Origin: Deltaproteobacteria bacterium GWA2_38_16
GTDB lineage: Bacteria > Bdellovibrionota > JACOXK01 > 2-02-FULL-40-11
DNA: 64,000 bases
Direction: 5' to 3'
Assembly (NCBI GenBank): GCA_001797335.1
Contig: MGPE01000013.1
Span: forward strand, 14,853 to 78,852
This document shows, piece by piece, positions 10,264-18,000 of this stretch. The position numbers and the translations under genes were made by a program. A model generated the notes under the pieces. That model was not told where the DNA came from and ran no database searches. It was given only the letters and a program-made list of their open reading frames with translations. How positions within the stretch are numbered: position 1 is the stretch's first letter; every line of letters begins with the position of its first letter.

Positions 10264-10971
10264 ATGCTTAAAGATTTACACATTCTGCAGGATCTTCAAA
10301 AAATCGACTTAGTAATCGATTCCTTTCAAAACAATAAAGAAGAATTTCCAAAATTAATTGAACAATTTAATCAACGTTTAGGCGAAGAAAAGCATAAAAT
10401 TGAAGTTAAAAAACAAGCCCTTTTAGAACTTGAGAAAAAGAAAAAAGGTTTGGAATTGGATTTGTCTGATAAAGAAGAAAAAATAAAAAAATCTGAAGAA
10501 AAAATGATGTTGGTGAAATCCAATGAAGAGTATCAAGCTATGAAAAAAGAAATAGAAATGGCTAGAGCCCAAAATTCCTTTTTAGAAGAACAAATTTTAG
10601 AAGTGATGCTTCAACTCGATGAAGTTAAAAATGCCTTAAATATCTTTGAGCAGGAAATGTCCAATAGTACAAAAGTGATTGAGGCCCAAAAAAAGAAAGT
10701 AGAAGATGATCTTTCTCACCTCGATGAATTGCTAATGGGCAAAAAGGGGGAGAGGGAAACCCTTTTAAAGGATTTATCTAAGGAGAGTCTTTCAGCTTAC
10801 AATCGACTTCGTACTAAAAAAGCACTGGCGGTTACTGAAACACGGAATGGCAAATGTGTAGGATGTAGTATGTCGCTTCCTCCCCAATTTTATAATGAAA
10901 TTCAAAAATGTGATACTCTAAGATTTTGCCCCAGCTGTCAGCGCATTTTAATTTATACGCCCACCACTTAA
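10264..10971 (+). CDS. Coiled-coil protein with C-terminal C4 zinc ribbon (DUF164 type)
   Basis: Product of 235 residues. The first three quarters form a long charged coiled coil (about residues 15-180). The C-terminus has two CxxC knuckles (GKCVGCSMSL and FCPSCQRILIY), the zinc ribbon found in this family. Members are widespread, often beside RNase HI or RNase P RNA as here, and are suspected to bind nucleic acid. No catalytic residues are visible. It starts 15 bases after the tRNA, so it may be read from the same transcript. Confidence 0.85.
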   Translation: MLKDLHILQDLQKIDLVIDSFQNNKEEFPKLIEQFNQRLGEEKHKIEVKKQALLELEKKKKGLELDLSDKEEKIKKSEEKMMLVKSNEEYQAMKKEIEMARAQNSFLEEQILEVMLQLDEVKNALNIFEQEMSNSTKVIEAQKKKVEDDLSHLDELLMGKKGERETLLKDLSKESLSAYNRLRTKKALAVTETRNGKCVGCSMSLPPQFYNEIQKCDTLRFCPSCQRILIYTPTT

Positions 10972-10981
10972 AAAAATATTT

Positions 10982-11386
10982 ATGATGAAGTATTCCCTTT
11001 ATGTTGATGGTGCCTCTCGCGGGAATCCTGGCCATGCAGGTGCAGGAGCGTATTTGGCTGATGAAGAAGGTAGGGAAGTTGCAAGCCTTTATCAATATTT
11101 GGGAGAGGCTACCAATAACATGGCGGAATATGCAGCGTTGCTTTTGGGGCTTAAAGCAGCCAAAAAGAGAAAAATAAAGTTCCTCATGATTTTAGCAGAT
11201 TCAGAACTGATGGTGCGGCAAATTCAAGGGGTTTATCAGGTCAAAAATCCTACCTTGAAAAAAAACTATGATACCGCTATGAAGTATTTAAAATATTTTA
11301 ACTATACGATTTCACATATTAGGCGAGAAAAAAATAAGATTGCAGATCAACTGGCCAATAAAGCCATTGATGAATACTTAACTTAA
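10982..11386 (+). CDS. Ribonuclease HI-like protein
   Basis: Likely cleaves RNA in RNA-DNA hybrids. At 134 residues it is the short, reverse-transcriptase-like form of RNase HI. The acidic catalytic set is present: Asp in YVDGASRGNPG, Glu in NNMAEYAAL, Asp in LADSELMVRQ, and the final Asp in KIADQLANK. Many genomes carry this type in addition to RnhA, so the cellular share of its activity is uncertain. It follows the zinc-ribbon gene by 10 bases and precedes the RNase P RNA by 14. Confidence 0.88.
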   Translation: MMKYSLYVDGASRGNPGHAGAGAYLADEEGREVASLYQYLGEATNNMAEYAALLLGLKAAKKRKIKFLMILADSELMVRQIQGVYQVKNPTLKKNYDTAMKYLKYFNYTISHIRREKNKIADQLANKAIDEYLT

Positions 11387-11400
11387 AAAAGTTTAGATTT

Positions 11401-11832
11401 AGATCGCAGGGTTGATCGGATGATCGCTGTTTGTAGGGATGAGAATCCTTAACACAAAGAGAGGAAAGTCCGGGCTCCATAGGGTAGTGATGCTGGGTAA
11501 CGCCCAGGAAGAAATTTTCAGAAATGAAAATCTTCTTACGGATAGTGCAACAGAAAGTAAACGTGGAATAGCCTTTCGAGGGTCTATTCCTCATGGTGAA
11601 ACGGTGAGGTAAGAGCTTACCAGTAAGAAGGGTGACCTTCTTAGCTATGAAAACCCCATCAGGAGCAAGACAGAATAGGAAAACAGCTTGAGGTTACCCG
11701 TCTCAATAACATATGTTTCTGTTTTCGGGTGTGTCGCATGAGGGGAAGAGTAATTTTCCTCCTAGAGAAATGATCGTCACTTCTTTATAAAAAGAAGTAC
11801 AAAACCCGGCTTATAGATTAACTCTGTGATCT
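11401..11832 (+). ncRNA. rnpB: RNase P RNA (bacterial type A)
   Basis: Catalytic RNA that trims the 5' end of pre-tRNAs. The conserved core is plain: GAGGAAAGTCCGGGCTCC near the 5' side (P4/CR I) and ACAAAACCCGGCTTATAGA near the 3' side. The ends pair to form P1 (AGATCGCAGGGTT at 11401-11413 with AACTCTGTGATCT at 11820-11832), which fixes the boundaries. Length is about 432 bases. The 3' end touches the stop codon of the convergent barrel-protein gene, and no strong intrinsic terminator is seen. Confidence 0.95.
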
Positions 11833-12757
11833 AAAATCTTTTGGCAGCACCAATAAAGAAATTATTTCCAATCATATTGGCCCCTAAAAGACCAATATGA
11901 ACGCCTCCTAAAACATCTACATCCTTATTCAAATGATATTCTACGGCAGGGGTAAGAGACATAATTTCATCAAAACTATATCCCAAATTTTGAAGATCTA
12001 ATTTAAGCCGTGCATCAAAATCCGGCGTTACTTTAAAAACTCCTAAAGTATTTAAAGATGCCAGCCCGACTTCTTTATTGCCAATCCCGGGCATGAGTTC
12101 TCCTTGAAGGCTAAAACGGTCAATGACTTCTTTTCTAAGAGCAATGCTGGGAAAAACAGCAAAGGAATTATTTTTAGTTAACGAATAAGCACCTTTTCCA
12201 AAAGCCCCTATTTTAAATCCCAGAGCCAATTCTGGATTTTGAGCATCTTCTGTTAAGGCGCGATATAAAAATCCTGCCCGCAGGCCACCAAATTCAAACC
12301 CTCTTTCTGTTTGGGGAAAAACGCCTGTTTCACCGGTAAATTCCCAATCTTGAAAACGACTATATCGTCCTTTGAGATAAAGATTAGCTCCTAAGTTATC
12401 CGATGTGAAATAATGGTAACCCAGTTGAGCTTGCCCATCGATTAACCCTTGAGGAAGGACCAAGGGGCGATAAACACTGGAAGTGGGATAAGAAGAAGGA
12501 GTAACTACTTTAAGAGGAGCTACTTTTTCTATGAGTACAGGTTCTTCTTTTTTGGAAAGTGTTGGAAGTGGAAGGGCAACCTTTTCATGTTCTTCTACTT
12601 TAGCTTGGGGTTTAGCTTGGGGGTTTTCCTTTTTGATGGGTGTTATTTTTTTTGCAATTTTTTTATGAACAGCTTTTTTAAGCTTCACTGTCGTTTTTTC
12701 ATAAGACAGTGAAGGGACCAATAAACCAATCAGTAATAATATAATAATTTTTTTCAT
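11831..12757 (-). CDS. Probable outer-membrane beta-barrel protein
   Basis: Product of 308 residues. It has a signal peptide (MKKIIILLLIGLLVPSLS), then a Lys/Pro/Glu-rich linker of about 80 residues that may span the periplasm or bind the cell wall. After that come repeated amphipathic beta strands, ending in a terminal Phe (FFIGAAKRF) as in substrates of the BAM complex. No family name is recognised. The ribosome site AAGGAGGT lies inside a long inverted repeat (see 12758-12808). It is the last gene of a minus-strand operon with a HAMP membrane protein. Confidence 0.75.
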   Translation of the reverse strand: MKKIIILLLIGLLVPSLSYEKTTVKLKKAVHKKIAKKITPIKKENPQAKPQAKVEEHEKVALPLPTLSKKEEPVLIEKVAPLKVVTPSSYPTSSVYRPLVLPQGLIDGQAQLGYHYFTSDNLGANLYLKGRYSRFQDWEFTGETGVFPQTERGFEFGGLRAGFLYRALTEDAQNPELALGFKIGAFGKGAYSLTKNNSFAVFPSIALRKEVIDRFSLQGELMPGIGNKEVGLASLNTLGVFKVTPDFDARLKLDLQNLGYSFDEIMSLTPAVEYHLNKDVDVLGGVHIGLLGANMIGNNFFIGAAKRF

Positions 12758-12808
12758 AGGGTAACGACCTCCTTATTATGGAGAGATTATAAGGAGGTGC
12801 TCCCTATG
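12758..12808 (-). promoter_or_regulatory. Inverted repeat covering the ribosome site of the barrel gene
   Basis: ACCTCCTTAT (12767-12776) and ATAAGGAGGT (12789-12798) are perfectly complementary with a 12-base loop, and weaker matching extends to CATAGGG/CCCTATG on the outside. In the minus-strand RNA the first arm, which reads like the 16S anti-SD tail, would pair with the AAGGAGGT ribosome site and hide it. Confidence 0.75.
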
Positions 12809-12826
12809 AAGTCAATAAAAAGAAGA

Positions 12827-13192
12827 TTAAGCGGCTTTTTTATGAACCTGGCTTATTTCTTGATTGCATTCTTGTTTATAGCCCTCTGCTTCTTCCTCGA
12901 GTTTTTTCATATCTTTCTCAAGGGAAGAGGCGCGGCTAATCAGTTCTCGGACTTTCGGTTCATGTACCACATTTGGATTCCCACCTTTAGAAAGTCCAAT
13001 GACTTGCTGTCCAATTTGAGCACAGGTTTCTTGATATTCACGAGTTACTTTATGCTTTTTAGCATTTAAAGAAGTCAGATGTGCGGCTTCTTTGGCTCGG
13101 ATAGACAAGACCTTGCTTTCTTCTGCGGTGAATTCTCCCGCTTTTTTGACCCATCCTTTAAAGGATGTGAGCCAACTTTCGATCGGTTTCAT
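12827..13192 (-). CDS. Small coiled-coil protein of unknown function
   Basis: Product of 121 residues starting MKPIESWLTSFKGWVKK. A start further upstream at 13264 is open, but the ATG at 13192 has GGGGGTAA just before it and does not overlap the HAMP gene. The sequence is hydrophilic and helical, with a charged coiled coil in the second half (SSLEKDMKKLEEEAEGYKQ). There is no signal peptide and no cysteine cluster. It lies 16 bases after the HAMP protein gene, so it may be a cytoplasmic partner of that membrane protein. No homologous family is recognised. Confidence 0.7.
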   Translation of the reverse strand: MKPIESWLTSFKGWVKKAGEFTAEESKVLSIRAKEAAHLTSLNAKKHKVTREYQETCAQIGQQVIGLSKGGNPNVVHEPKVRELISRASSLEKDMKKLEEEAEGYKQECNQEISQVHKKAA

Positions 13193-13208
13193 GATTATTA
13201 CCCCCTTT

Positions 13209-13691
13209 TTAAGCAACTTTTTTAAGTTGCTCTGGTTGTTGTTTGACATCTTTCGTATTTTCATACTTTTTTTGTAGCGATTCCATCATTGTATTAAAGT
13301 TTTCCACCAGTTCTTGAAACTCATCATTTTTTCGAACATGAAAAGGCATGTGTTGAAATCCTTCTTGAGCAATTTGTTTCATGCGTCTTTCCAGTGCATA
13401 AATAGGCCCTGCTATCCGATGCGTAATAAATATGCCAACTAATGTTAAAACACTGATTAAGACTAAAAAGATTGTCAGTAGATTTTTATTTAAGAAATTT
13501 TTTTCAACTTGGATCAGTTCTTGAGCCAGGGGTGAAGAAATAAGCCCAGATTCAATCAGTGGATTTAAATTGAGATTAATATAGTATTTGGCAGCAACGA
13601 CAAAAACCAAACAAATAATGGATGCTACCCCAATTAAAAGGCCAATATAGCGAAATTGAAAATCTTGGTTAATAATATATTGTTTTCTCAT
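13209..13691 (-). CDS. Two-TM HAMP-domain membrane protein without output domain (paralog 1)
   Basis: Product of 160 residues: a short basic start (RKQYIINQDFQFRY), TM1 (about 14-36), a small periplasmic loop, TM2 (about 70-92), then a HAMP-like segment beginning THRIAGPIYALERRM and a short coiled-coil tail. There is no kinase, cyclase or chemotaxis signalling domain. Two related proteins lie at 33574-34155 and 35753-36331. All share the opening R..Y.I...FQ and the (T/S)H(R/K).AGP..AL motif. The start overlaps the stop of the propeller-like protein gene by ATGA, so the two are made together. Confidence 0.8.
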   Translation of the reverse strand: MRKQYIINQDFQFRYIGLLIGVASIICLVFVVAAKYYINLNLNPLIESGLISSPLAQELIQVEKNFLNKNLLTIFLVLISVLTLVGIFITHRIAGPIYALERRMKQIAQEGFQHMPFHVRKNDEFQELVENFNTMMESLQKKYENTKDVKQQPEQLKKVA

Positions 13692-14923
13692 TTGTGCGAC
13701 ACCTTTTCTGTATCAATAGTAAACGTGGTGGCAGGAGCCATCATTTTTCCATTAGAACTTTGAATGGCAAAAAGGCTGACATCTAAGGTTCGATACGCGG
13801 TTTCAATAAGGGGTAATTCAACAGAACTTTTCTTTAATGGCCCTAGAGGAACCTGAGTTTTTTGAGGGGGTAAAGGTAAAAGCTTCTTTTTAGCAGCTGC
13901 TGGCATTTTCCCCTCTTTTGGAGTTAGAGAAAGTTCTGCAAAGTAAAGAGCTTGTTTACTGTATTTAGGCATTTTCCAGTTTAAAACAACTTTTCCGTTT
14001 TCAAGCTTTATGTCTCTATTTAAAACAATGACGTTTTTGTTGGCTTTCCACCGAAGCTCCATCAGAGATCCTTCTTGAGTTACGAGATAAAGCTTTTGAT
14101 GAGCCAGAGAAAAGCCTGCAGGTGGGTGTTTATATAAGTGAGCGTATTGAAAATCTTGATTAGGAGAATATTTTCCAATGATCATTTGTTTTTCCCAATC
14201 AATAATGTGAAGAGAATATTTTGGATCTATGGTTACTAAAAGCTCTCGACTCACATAAAATCCACTCTTAATTTGTGTTTTGGGCAAGGTTAATTCTTTG
14301 ATAATTTCTTGTGGATGTTCGGGATCTATTTCTACAAGAATGGTGTCTTTGTCTTGAGAAAGCGATAGCGTTAAGAAATGGGTTTGTGGATTGTCCCACA
14401 TTTCTTCAACAGTCATATTTTGAGGGATCATGTCTACAAATCCCAAGGATTTTATGACTGGAACGGTTGTTGAAATATCAATGACCTTCATTTCTCTATT
14501 TTGGCATAGGCCATAAAGTTTTTTGGGTGAATCGGGATGAGGGCTTAAGGCAACTATAGGACTTTGGAGATACGATTTTAAATTAAAAAATTCGTCCGAT
14601 TTTTTTTGGCCCACTGAAATTTGAATGAGATTAAATCCCTCACTGATATAGAGAGTTTCTGTTTGAGGAGAGATAGTCATGGCAGAAATGGTTTTAGAAA
14701 ATTGTCTAAGCAGTGTTTTTAAATCAAGAGATGTGGCCGTTAAAACTGTAGCATTTTCAAATAGGCGTTCATTATTAAACGTTTCTTGATCTAAGGCTAC
14801 TAACGTAGGTTCTGTGAGAAAAAATACATGGCGGCCTTTTTGTTCACTTTCTCTTTGAAAGTAAACCAGGCTTACACATATAACTACCAGTGCTGTTCCT
14901 ATCATTAAAATATATCGAGACAT
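13688..14923 (-). CDS. Membrane-anchored beta-propeller-like protein with C-terminal FnIII-like domain
   Basis: Product of 411 residues. One N-terminal TM segment (YILMIGTALVVICVSLVYF) probably anchors it in the inner membrane facing the periplasm. Residues of about 35-290 contain repeated beta-strand blocks with motifs of the ALSPHPDSPKKLYGLC type, as in YVTN/WD-like propellers. The C-terminal part resembles a fibronectin type III module, with a Pro/Lys-rich stretch. No enzyme motif is visible. It is the first gene of the operon, behind a consensus promoter (14975-15002), and overlaps the HAMP gene by 4 bases. Confidence 0.6.
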   Translation of the reverse strand: MSRYILMIGTALVVICVSLVYFQRESEQKGRHVFFLTEPTLVALDQETFNNERLFENATVLTATSLDLKTLLRQFSKTISAMTISPQTETLYISEGFNLIQISVGQKKSDEFFNLKSYLQSPIVALSPHPDSPKKLYGLCQNREMKVIDISTTVPVIKSLGFVDMIPQNMTVEEMWDNPQTHFLTLSLSQDKDTILVEIDPEHPQEIIKELTLPKTQIKSGFYVSRELLVTIDPKYSLHIIDWEKQMIIGKYSPNQDFQYAHLYKHPPAGFSLAHQKLYLVTQEGSLMELRWKANKNVIVLNRDIKLENGKVVLNWKMPKYSKQALYFAELSLTPKEGKMPAAAKKKLLPLPPQKTQVPLGPLKKSSVELPLIETAYRTLDVSLFAIQSSNGKMMAPATTFTIDTEKVSHK

Positions 14924-14974
14924 ACGACGACATTCCCCTTTTCAATAAACGTACCGCTTTCAACTATATCTTTA

Positions 14975-15002
14975 ATTATAGTCCGGAAGATGGGTTTGTC
15001 AA
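14975..15002 (-). promoter_or_regulatory. Consensus sigma-70 promoter for the propeller-HAMP-barrel operon
   Basis: On the minus strand TTGACA (complement of 14997-15002) and TATAAT (complement of 14975-14980) are separated by 16 bases; both hexamers are perfect. The expected start is about 14968, 45 bases before the ATG at 14923. Confidence 0.75.
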
Positions 15003-15021
15003 TTTTTGCCAACTTGCTCTA

Positions 15022-15078
15022 TGTCATTCTGAGCGAAGCGAAGAATCTCAGAGATCCCTCGCTATGCTCGGGATGACA
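15022..15078. repeat. REP-like palindrome of the GTCATTCTGAGCGAAGCGAAG family
   Basis: Starts TGTCATTCTGAGCGAAGCG and ends CTCGGGATGACA, so the two ends are complementary. Related copies in this window lie at 26127-26216, 39973-40000, 54894-54963 and 55018-55043. The family is widespread in bacterial genomes. Confidence 0.85.
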
Positions 15079-15201
15079 GAGGCGCACTTTTTGCTAAATT
15101 GGGAAAGGTGCTCAGGAGACAGACGCGTACATAAAATATATAGTTATATTCAATAGTTATATAATAAATAGAGGTATAAGATTTTATATTTGATTAAATC
15201 C

Positions 15202-15226
15202 TTTACGCTTTTAAAAAGAGTGTAAA
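15202..15226. promoter_or_regulatory. Imperfect palindrome, possible activator site upstream of the sigma-54 promoter
   Basis: TTTAC and GTAAA arms frame an A/T-rich centre. It lies about 106-130 bases before the predicted start at 15332, the usual distance for enhancer sites of NtrC-type activators. The link is by position only. Confidence 0.3.
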
Positions 15227-15305
15227 AAAGATGTTTAAGCGTGGCCATATATCTAAGTATTTATTTTTCTTAATTAATTTAAATTATGAGGATTTCTGAT
15301 CAGCT

Positions 15306-15321
15306 TGGCACAACCCTTGCT
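15306..15321 (+). promoter_or_regulatory. Perfect sigma-54 promoter before a putative small RNA
   Basis: TGGCACAACCCTTGCT fits the -24/-12 consensus (TGGCAC N5 TTGCT) at every informative base, with GG and GC 10 bases apart. The expected start is about 15332. There is no open reading frame with a ribosome site downstream before the terminator at 15407-15448. Confidence 0.75.
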
Positions 15322-15331
15322 TCCTTTGGCC

Positions 15332-15448
15332 TTTGTAAAATTCTCAGAAGCATATCTAAGAACACCTTCTGTCAAATTTTACACAACACAACGATACCTT
15401 ATTATTGAAACGGTTTAGGTCGCCCGGCCTAGACCGTTTCTTTTTTTT
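15332..15448 (+). ncRNA. Putative sigma-54-dependent small RNA, about 117 nt
   Basis: The segment between a perfect -24/-12 element and a strong intrinsic terminator has the layout of a trans-acting small RNA. A 5' stem-loop begins within 3 bases of the predicted start: TGTAAAATT with AATTTTACA (15334-15342/15375-15383) and CAGAAG with CTTCTG (15345-15350/15366-15371). An unpaired A/C-rich stretch follows (15384-15406), then a 13-bp terminator stem and eight T. No plausible ORF is present. No known RNA family is recognised. Transcription has to be shown. Confidence 0.6.
15407..15448 (+). terminator. Rho-independent terminator of the putative small RNA
   Basis: GAAACGGTTTAGG (15407-15419) pairs with CCTAGACCGTTTC (15428-15440), 13 pairs with one G-U, loop of 8, then a run of eight T. 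It has no protein gene upstream on this strand, so it needs another transcript to explain it. Confidence 0.85.
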
Positions 15449-15450
15449 GT

Positions 15451-15572
15451 ATACTGTTGAAAAAGGCTCATCTGCGTTGTTGCCCTCGTCGGCTCTCCTT
15501 CAACGTACCACTCAAGTACGCCTCAGTCGCGCCTCCTCGGGCGCCTAGCATCTGAACCTTTTTGAACAGTAT
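15451..15572. repeat. 122-bp palindromic element
   Basis: Ends are near-complementary: ATACTGTTGAAAAAGGCTCA at the left and CTTTTTGAACAGTAT at the right. The GC-rich interior (CCTCGTCGGCTCTCC, then GCGCCTCCTCGGGCGCC) contrasts with the A/T-rich surroundings. From memory, very similar elements ending TTGAACAG recur in deltaproteobacterial genomes. Only one copy is in this window. Confidence 0.65.
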
Positions 15573-15705
15573 GCTCTTTGTGAAAATTAGTGACGATTTT
15601 GGGCACAGTGTTTAAAAAATAAGCCTCATTTCCAATCCTCTTTCTTTTGGTGAAAAATGGAAAATCCTGAGTTGTTTCTTTAGCTTATCATGTAAATATT
15701 TAAAG

Positions 15706-15721
15706 TGGTCCAATAATTGCT
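15706..15721 (+). promoter_or_regulatory. Sigma-54-like promoter for the lipoprotein pair
   Basis: TGGTCCAATAATTGCT keeps TGG and TTGCT with GG and GC 10 bases apart, but departs from consensus at the CAC positions. The expected start is about 15732, giving a leader of 32 bases that contains AGGAGG just before the ATG at 15764. Confidence 0.45.
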
Positions 15722-15763
15722 TTCTCTTTGGCTTGGTAGTTTAGAACATTAGGAGGAACGTAT

Positions 15764-16960
15764 ATGAGAAAACTATTTTTAATTATTATTATGATGGGTT
15801 TAATGGCCAGTGGTTGTAGCCCAAAATTAGGAGGATCTGACCAGCCATCAACCCCTAAAACAAATCAACCTTCTCAGCAACAACAAGAAGAAGAGTCTGC
15901 TCAACCTCAAGAAGATGAAGATGAAGTTTCAGGCAATATTTTACCCCCTAAAAAAGAAGATGACGAAGACGAAAACAAAAAAGATGAGGACAAAGAAGAT
16001 ATAGCTTTAGAAGATAAATCTTCTAAAGATGATTCGTCTTCTAATAATACGATAGAAGAAGATAAAAATATTTCGAATGAAGTAACGATGAGTGATAGTG
16101 AAAGACCGGCTCCTTATACAGATGTTTTTGTAGCTCCTGATAATAAAAGCAGTGAAGTCGCTGTTGATGATTACAATCATAAATTAGTGGGATTTGCTTG
16201 GATGGTTGGAGGAGGTTTGGTATTCGGCACTTCTATGGCAGTAGATCGAATTGGGACAAGACTCTATGATGTTTTTAGTAGATTACAACCAGGTATTGCG
16301 GCGCTACAGTTTCGAGAACATCGACAAATTTATAATATTACTCTTAAGGCGATGGAAAAGCTTCATATCCGAAAAAATGTGGCTAAAAAAATTCTTCGAA
16401 AATTTATGTATGCAGGTTCAGCCAGAGCTTTATCTGTAAAAAGAGGTGGTTCTAAAATCCTTCAGTGGCTTGGAAGGGCAGGTAAAGTGGGTGGGGCCGT
16501 GATATCTGTTTTTGGGGTTATTGAAATGGTTTTGGAACCCACAGACCTAGCAGATGCAGAGATTCGTCCTGAGGATAGATTTGAAGATTTAAAGCGGGCC
16601 GTATTTTCTTTAGAAGAAAATCCTCAAGATAAAAATATTCAAGATTGTGTTTTGAGATCTGTGATTAGTTATTTACCAGATGTCATTAATTCTTTAAAGC
16701 TTGAGTATAATGAATATTTTTATGCTTTAGAAGAAGCAATGGCTAATCAAGAGCTCAGTTCGGAAGATAAAGAAACAGCTCAAAAAGAGTTTAATGAATT
16801 TGAAGTAGAGCAGACAAAACTGATTGATTTTTTTCAGAATAGTTTAGAAACCTTGAGTCGGCTGTACTACGCCACGGATGTAGATCGTTCTCATGCAAAT
16901 GAGATTTTAAAAGAAAATGTTCAAAAGTTAGAACAAATTCTTGAAGAGAAACAATCATAA
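15764..16960 (+). CDS. Lipoprotein of unknown family (tandem paralog 1)
   Basis: Product of 398 residues. The signal peptide MRKLFLIIIMMGLMASGC ends in a lipobox (MASGC), so the mature protein is lipid-anchored. A very acidic, Gln/Glu/Asp-rich linker of about 100 residues follows. The rest is a folded region with two hydrophobic helices (FAWMVGGGLVFGTSM and VGGAVISVFGVIEMVLEP) and a helical, charged C-terminus. The core LADAEIRPEDRFEDLKRA...LPDVINSLKLEYN is shared with the next gene. AGGAGG precedes the ATG. No characterised family is recognised. The hydrophobic helices suggest insertion into a membrane. Confidence 0.75.
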   Translation: MRKLFLIIIMMGLMASGCSPKLGGSDQPSTPKTNQPSQQQQEEESAQPQEDEDEVSGNILPPKKEDDEDENKKDEDKEDIALEDKSSKDDSSSNNTIEEDKNISNEVTMSDSERPAPYTDVFVAPDNKSSEVAVDDYNHKLVGFAWMVGGGLVFGTSMAVDRIGTRLYDVFSRLQPGIAALQFREHRQIYNITLKAMEKLHIRKNVAKKILRKFMYAGSARALSVKRGGSKILQWLGRAGKVGGAVISVFGVIEMVLEPTDLADAEIRPEDRFEDLKRAVFSLEENPQDKNIQDCVLRSVISYLPDVINSLKLEYNEYFYALEEAMANQELSSEDKETAQKEFNEFEVEQTKLIDFFQNSLETLSRLYYATDVDRSHANEILKENVQKLEQILEEKQS

Positions 16961-16980
16961 TATAAAGGAGGTAACTATAT

Positions 16981-18000
16981 ATGATTAATTATAAAACAAT
17001 GGTGATTGCATCTTTGATTGCAATCATGGCTTTAGGATGTGGATCTTCTAAAGATAGCAGTTCAAGTCAGCAGAATCCAAATTCTGCAGTGTCCCCTGCA
17101 CATAATCAAACACCAGGGTCTGATCAAATCCAAGACCAACCGTCTGATGAGATAGCCGGTGGAAGTATTCCTTCTGGGAATAAGGCGTCAGATTCAAGAG
17201 TTGCTGCGGGATTAGCATGGCTTGTCGGAGGCAGTTTCGTTTTTGCTGTGGCATATCCTATAGAGAGATTTTCTACGGAGCTTTTCGCTGTGTATAAAAG
17301 TCTTCCTTCTAAAGGACTTCGGCTGCTTGATTTTTTGGCCGCTAGACAAAAATTAATAAGTGCAACCATGCCGGGTATTCAGTGGATGCGTCCGCGATTT
17401 GCTGGAAAAGTACAAAGTTATGCCAGACGTCTCTTAATAGGAGATTTAACCATGGCCGATTTAGCTGCTAAGGCAAGAAGAACGCGCATGGCGATGTGGG
17501 GAGGACGTACTCTGTATGCTGTTGGAGCGGCAATGACTGTCATTGGGATTGTCGATCTTGTTTTAACTCCTACTGAATTGGCCGATGGTGAAATAACCTC
17601 TCAAGATCGCTTTGAAGATTTAAAGCGCAGTGCATGGTCTTTGGCTGAAAAACCTCAGGATGTTGAATTACAGGATCATCTCATTAGAAATACCATTGCT
17701 TTTTTGCCAGATGTAATTCACTCCTTAAAACAGGAATATAACACTCGGTTGACTGAAATTACTGTTTTAGATGAACAAGAGGGGATCAGTGCTGAGAAGA
17801 AAAGAGTTGCTCAAGAAGAATTTAAGAAATTTGAAGAAGGACAATTGAAAGCCATTGCCTTTTGTGAACGTAGCTTAAAAGCTCTTCAAGAAGTACATGA
17901 GTCAGATATTAATAGCCTAGATGAAGCAGGACGACAAAAAGCAATGGAAATTCTCAAGAAGAGCATTGAAGAATTGAATAAAATCTATGTCAAAGAATGA
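16981..18000 (+). CDS. Lipoprotein of unknown family (tandem paralog 2)
   Basis: Product of 339 residues, related to the gene before it over the folded region: LAWLVGGSFVFAVA, GAAMTVIGIVDLVLTPTELADGEI, SQDRFEDLKRSAWSL and LPDVIHSLKQEYN all align. It has a lipobox signal peptide (SLIAIMALGC) and a Ser/Gln/Pro-rich linker about half the length of its neighbour's. The strong ribosome site AAAGGAGGT lies just before the start. The stop codon lies in an 11-bp perfect hairpin shared with the convergent gene. Function unknown; tandem duplication followed by divergence is the simplest history. Confidence 0.75.
   Translation: MINYKTMVIASLIAIMALGCGSSKDSSSSQQNPNSAVSPAHNQTPGSDQIQDQPSDEIAGGSIPSGNKASDSRVAAGLAWLVGGSFVFAVAYPIERFSTELFAVYKSLPSKGLRLLDFLAARQKLISATMPGIQWMRPRFAGKVQSYARRLLIGDLTMADLAAKARRTRMAMWGGRTLYAVGAAMTVIGIVDLVLTPTELADGEITSQDRFEDLKRSAWSLAEKPQDVELQDHLIRNTIAFLPDVIHSLKQEYNTRLTEITVLDEQEGISAEKKRVAQEEFKKFEEGQLKAIAFCERSLKALQEVHESDINSLDEAGRQKAMEILKKSIEELNKIYVKE

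Noticed and set aside
12797-13069. Plus-strand ORF with an apparent ribosome site and ATG (12791-12808)
   Set aside because: The signal is the mirror half of the inverted repeat at the barrel gene start, and the rest is antisense to the coiled-coil gene.
15080-15095. Another sigma-54-like match (AGGCGCACTTTTTGCT)
   Set aside because: GG/GC spacing is right, but the -24 box is poor and it directly follows a repeat, with no gene or structured RNA placed to use it.
14890-15156. ORF of 88 codons on the plus strand
   Set aside because: It covers the minus-strand promoter and a REP-like palindrome, has no ribosome site and no protein-like composition.
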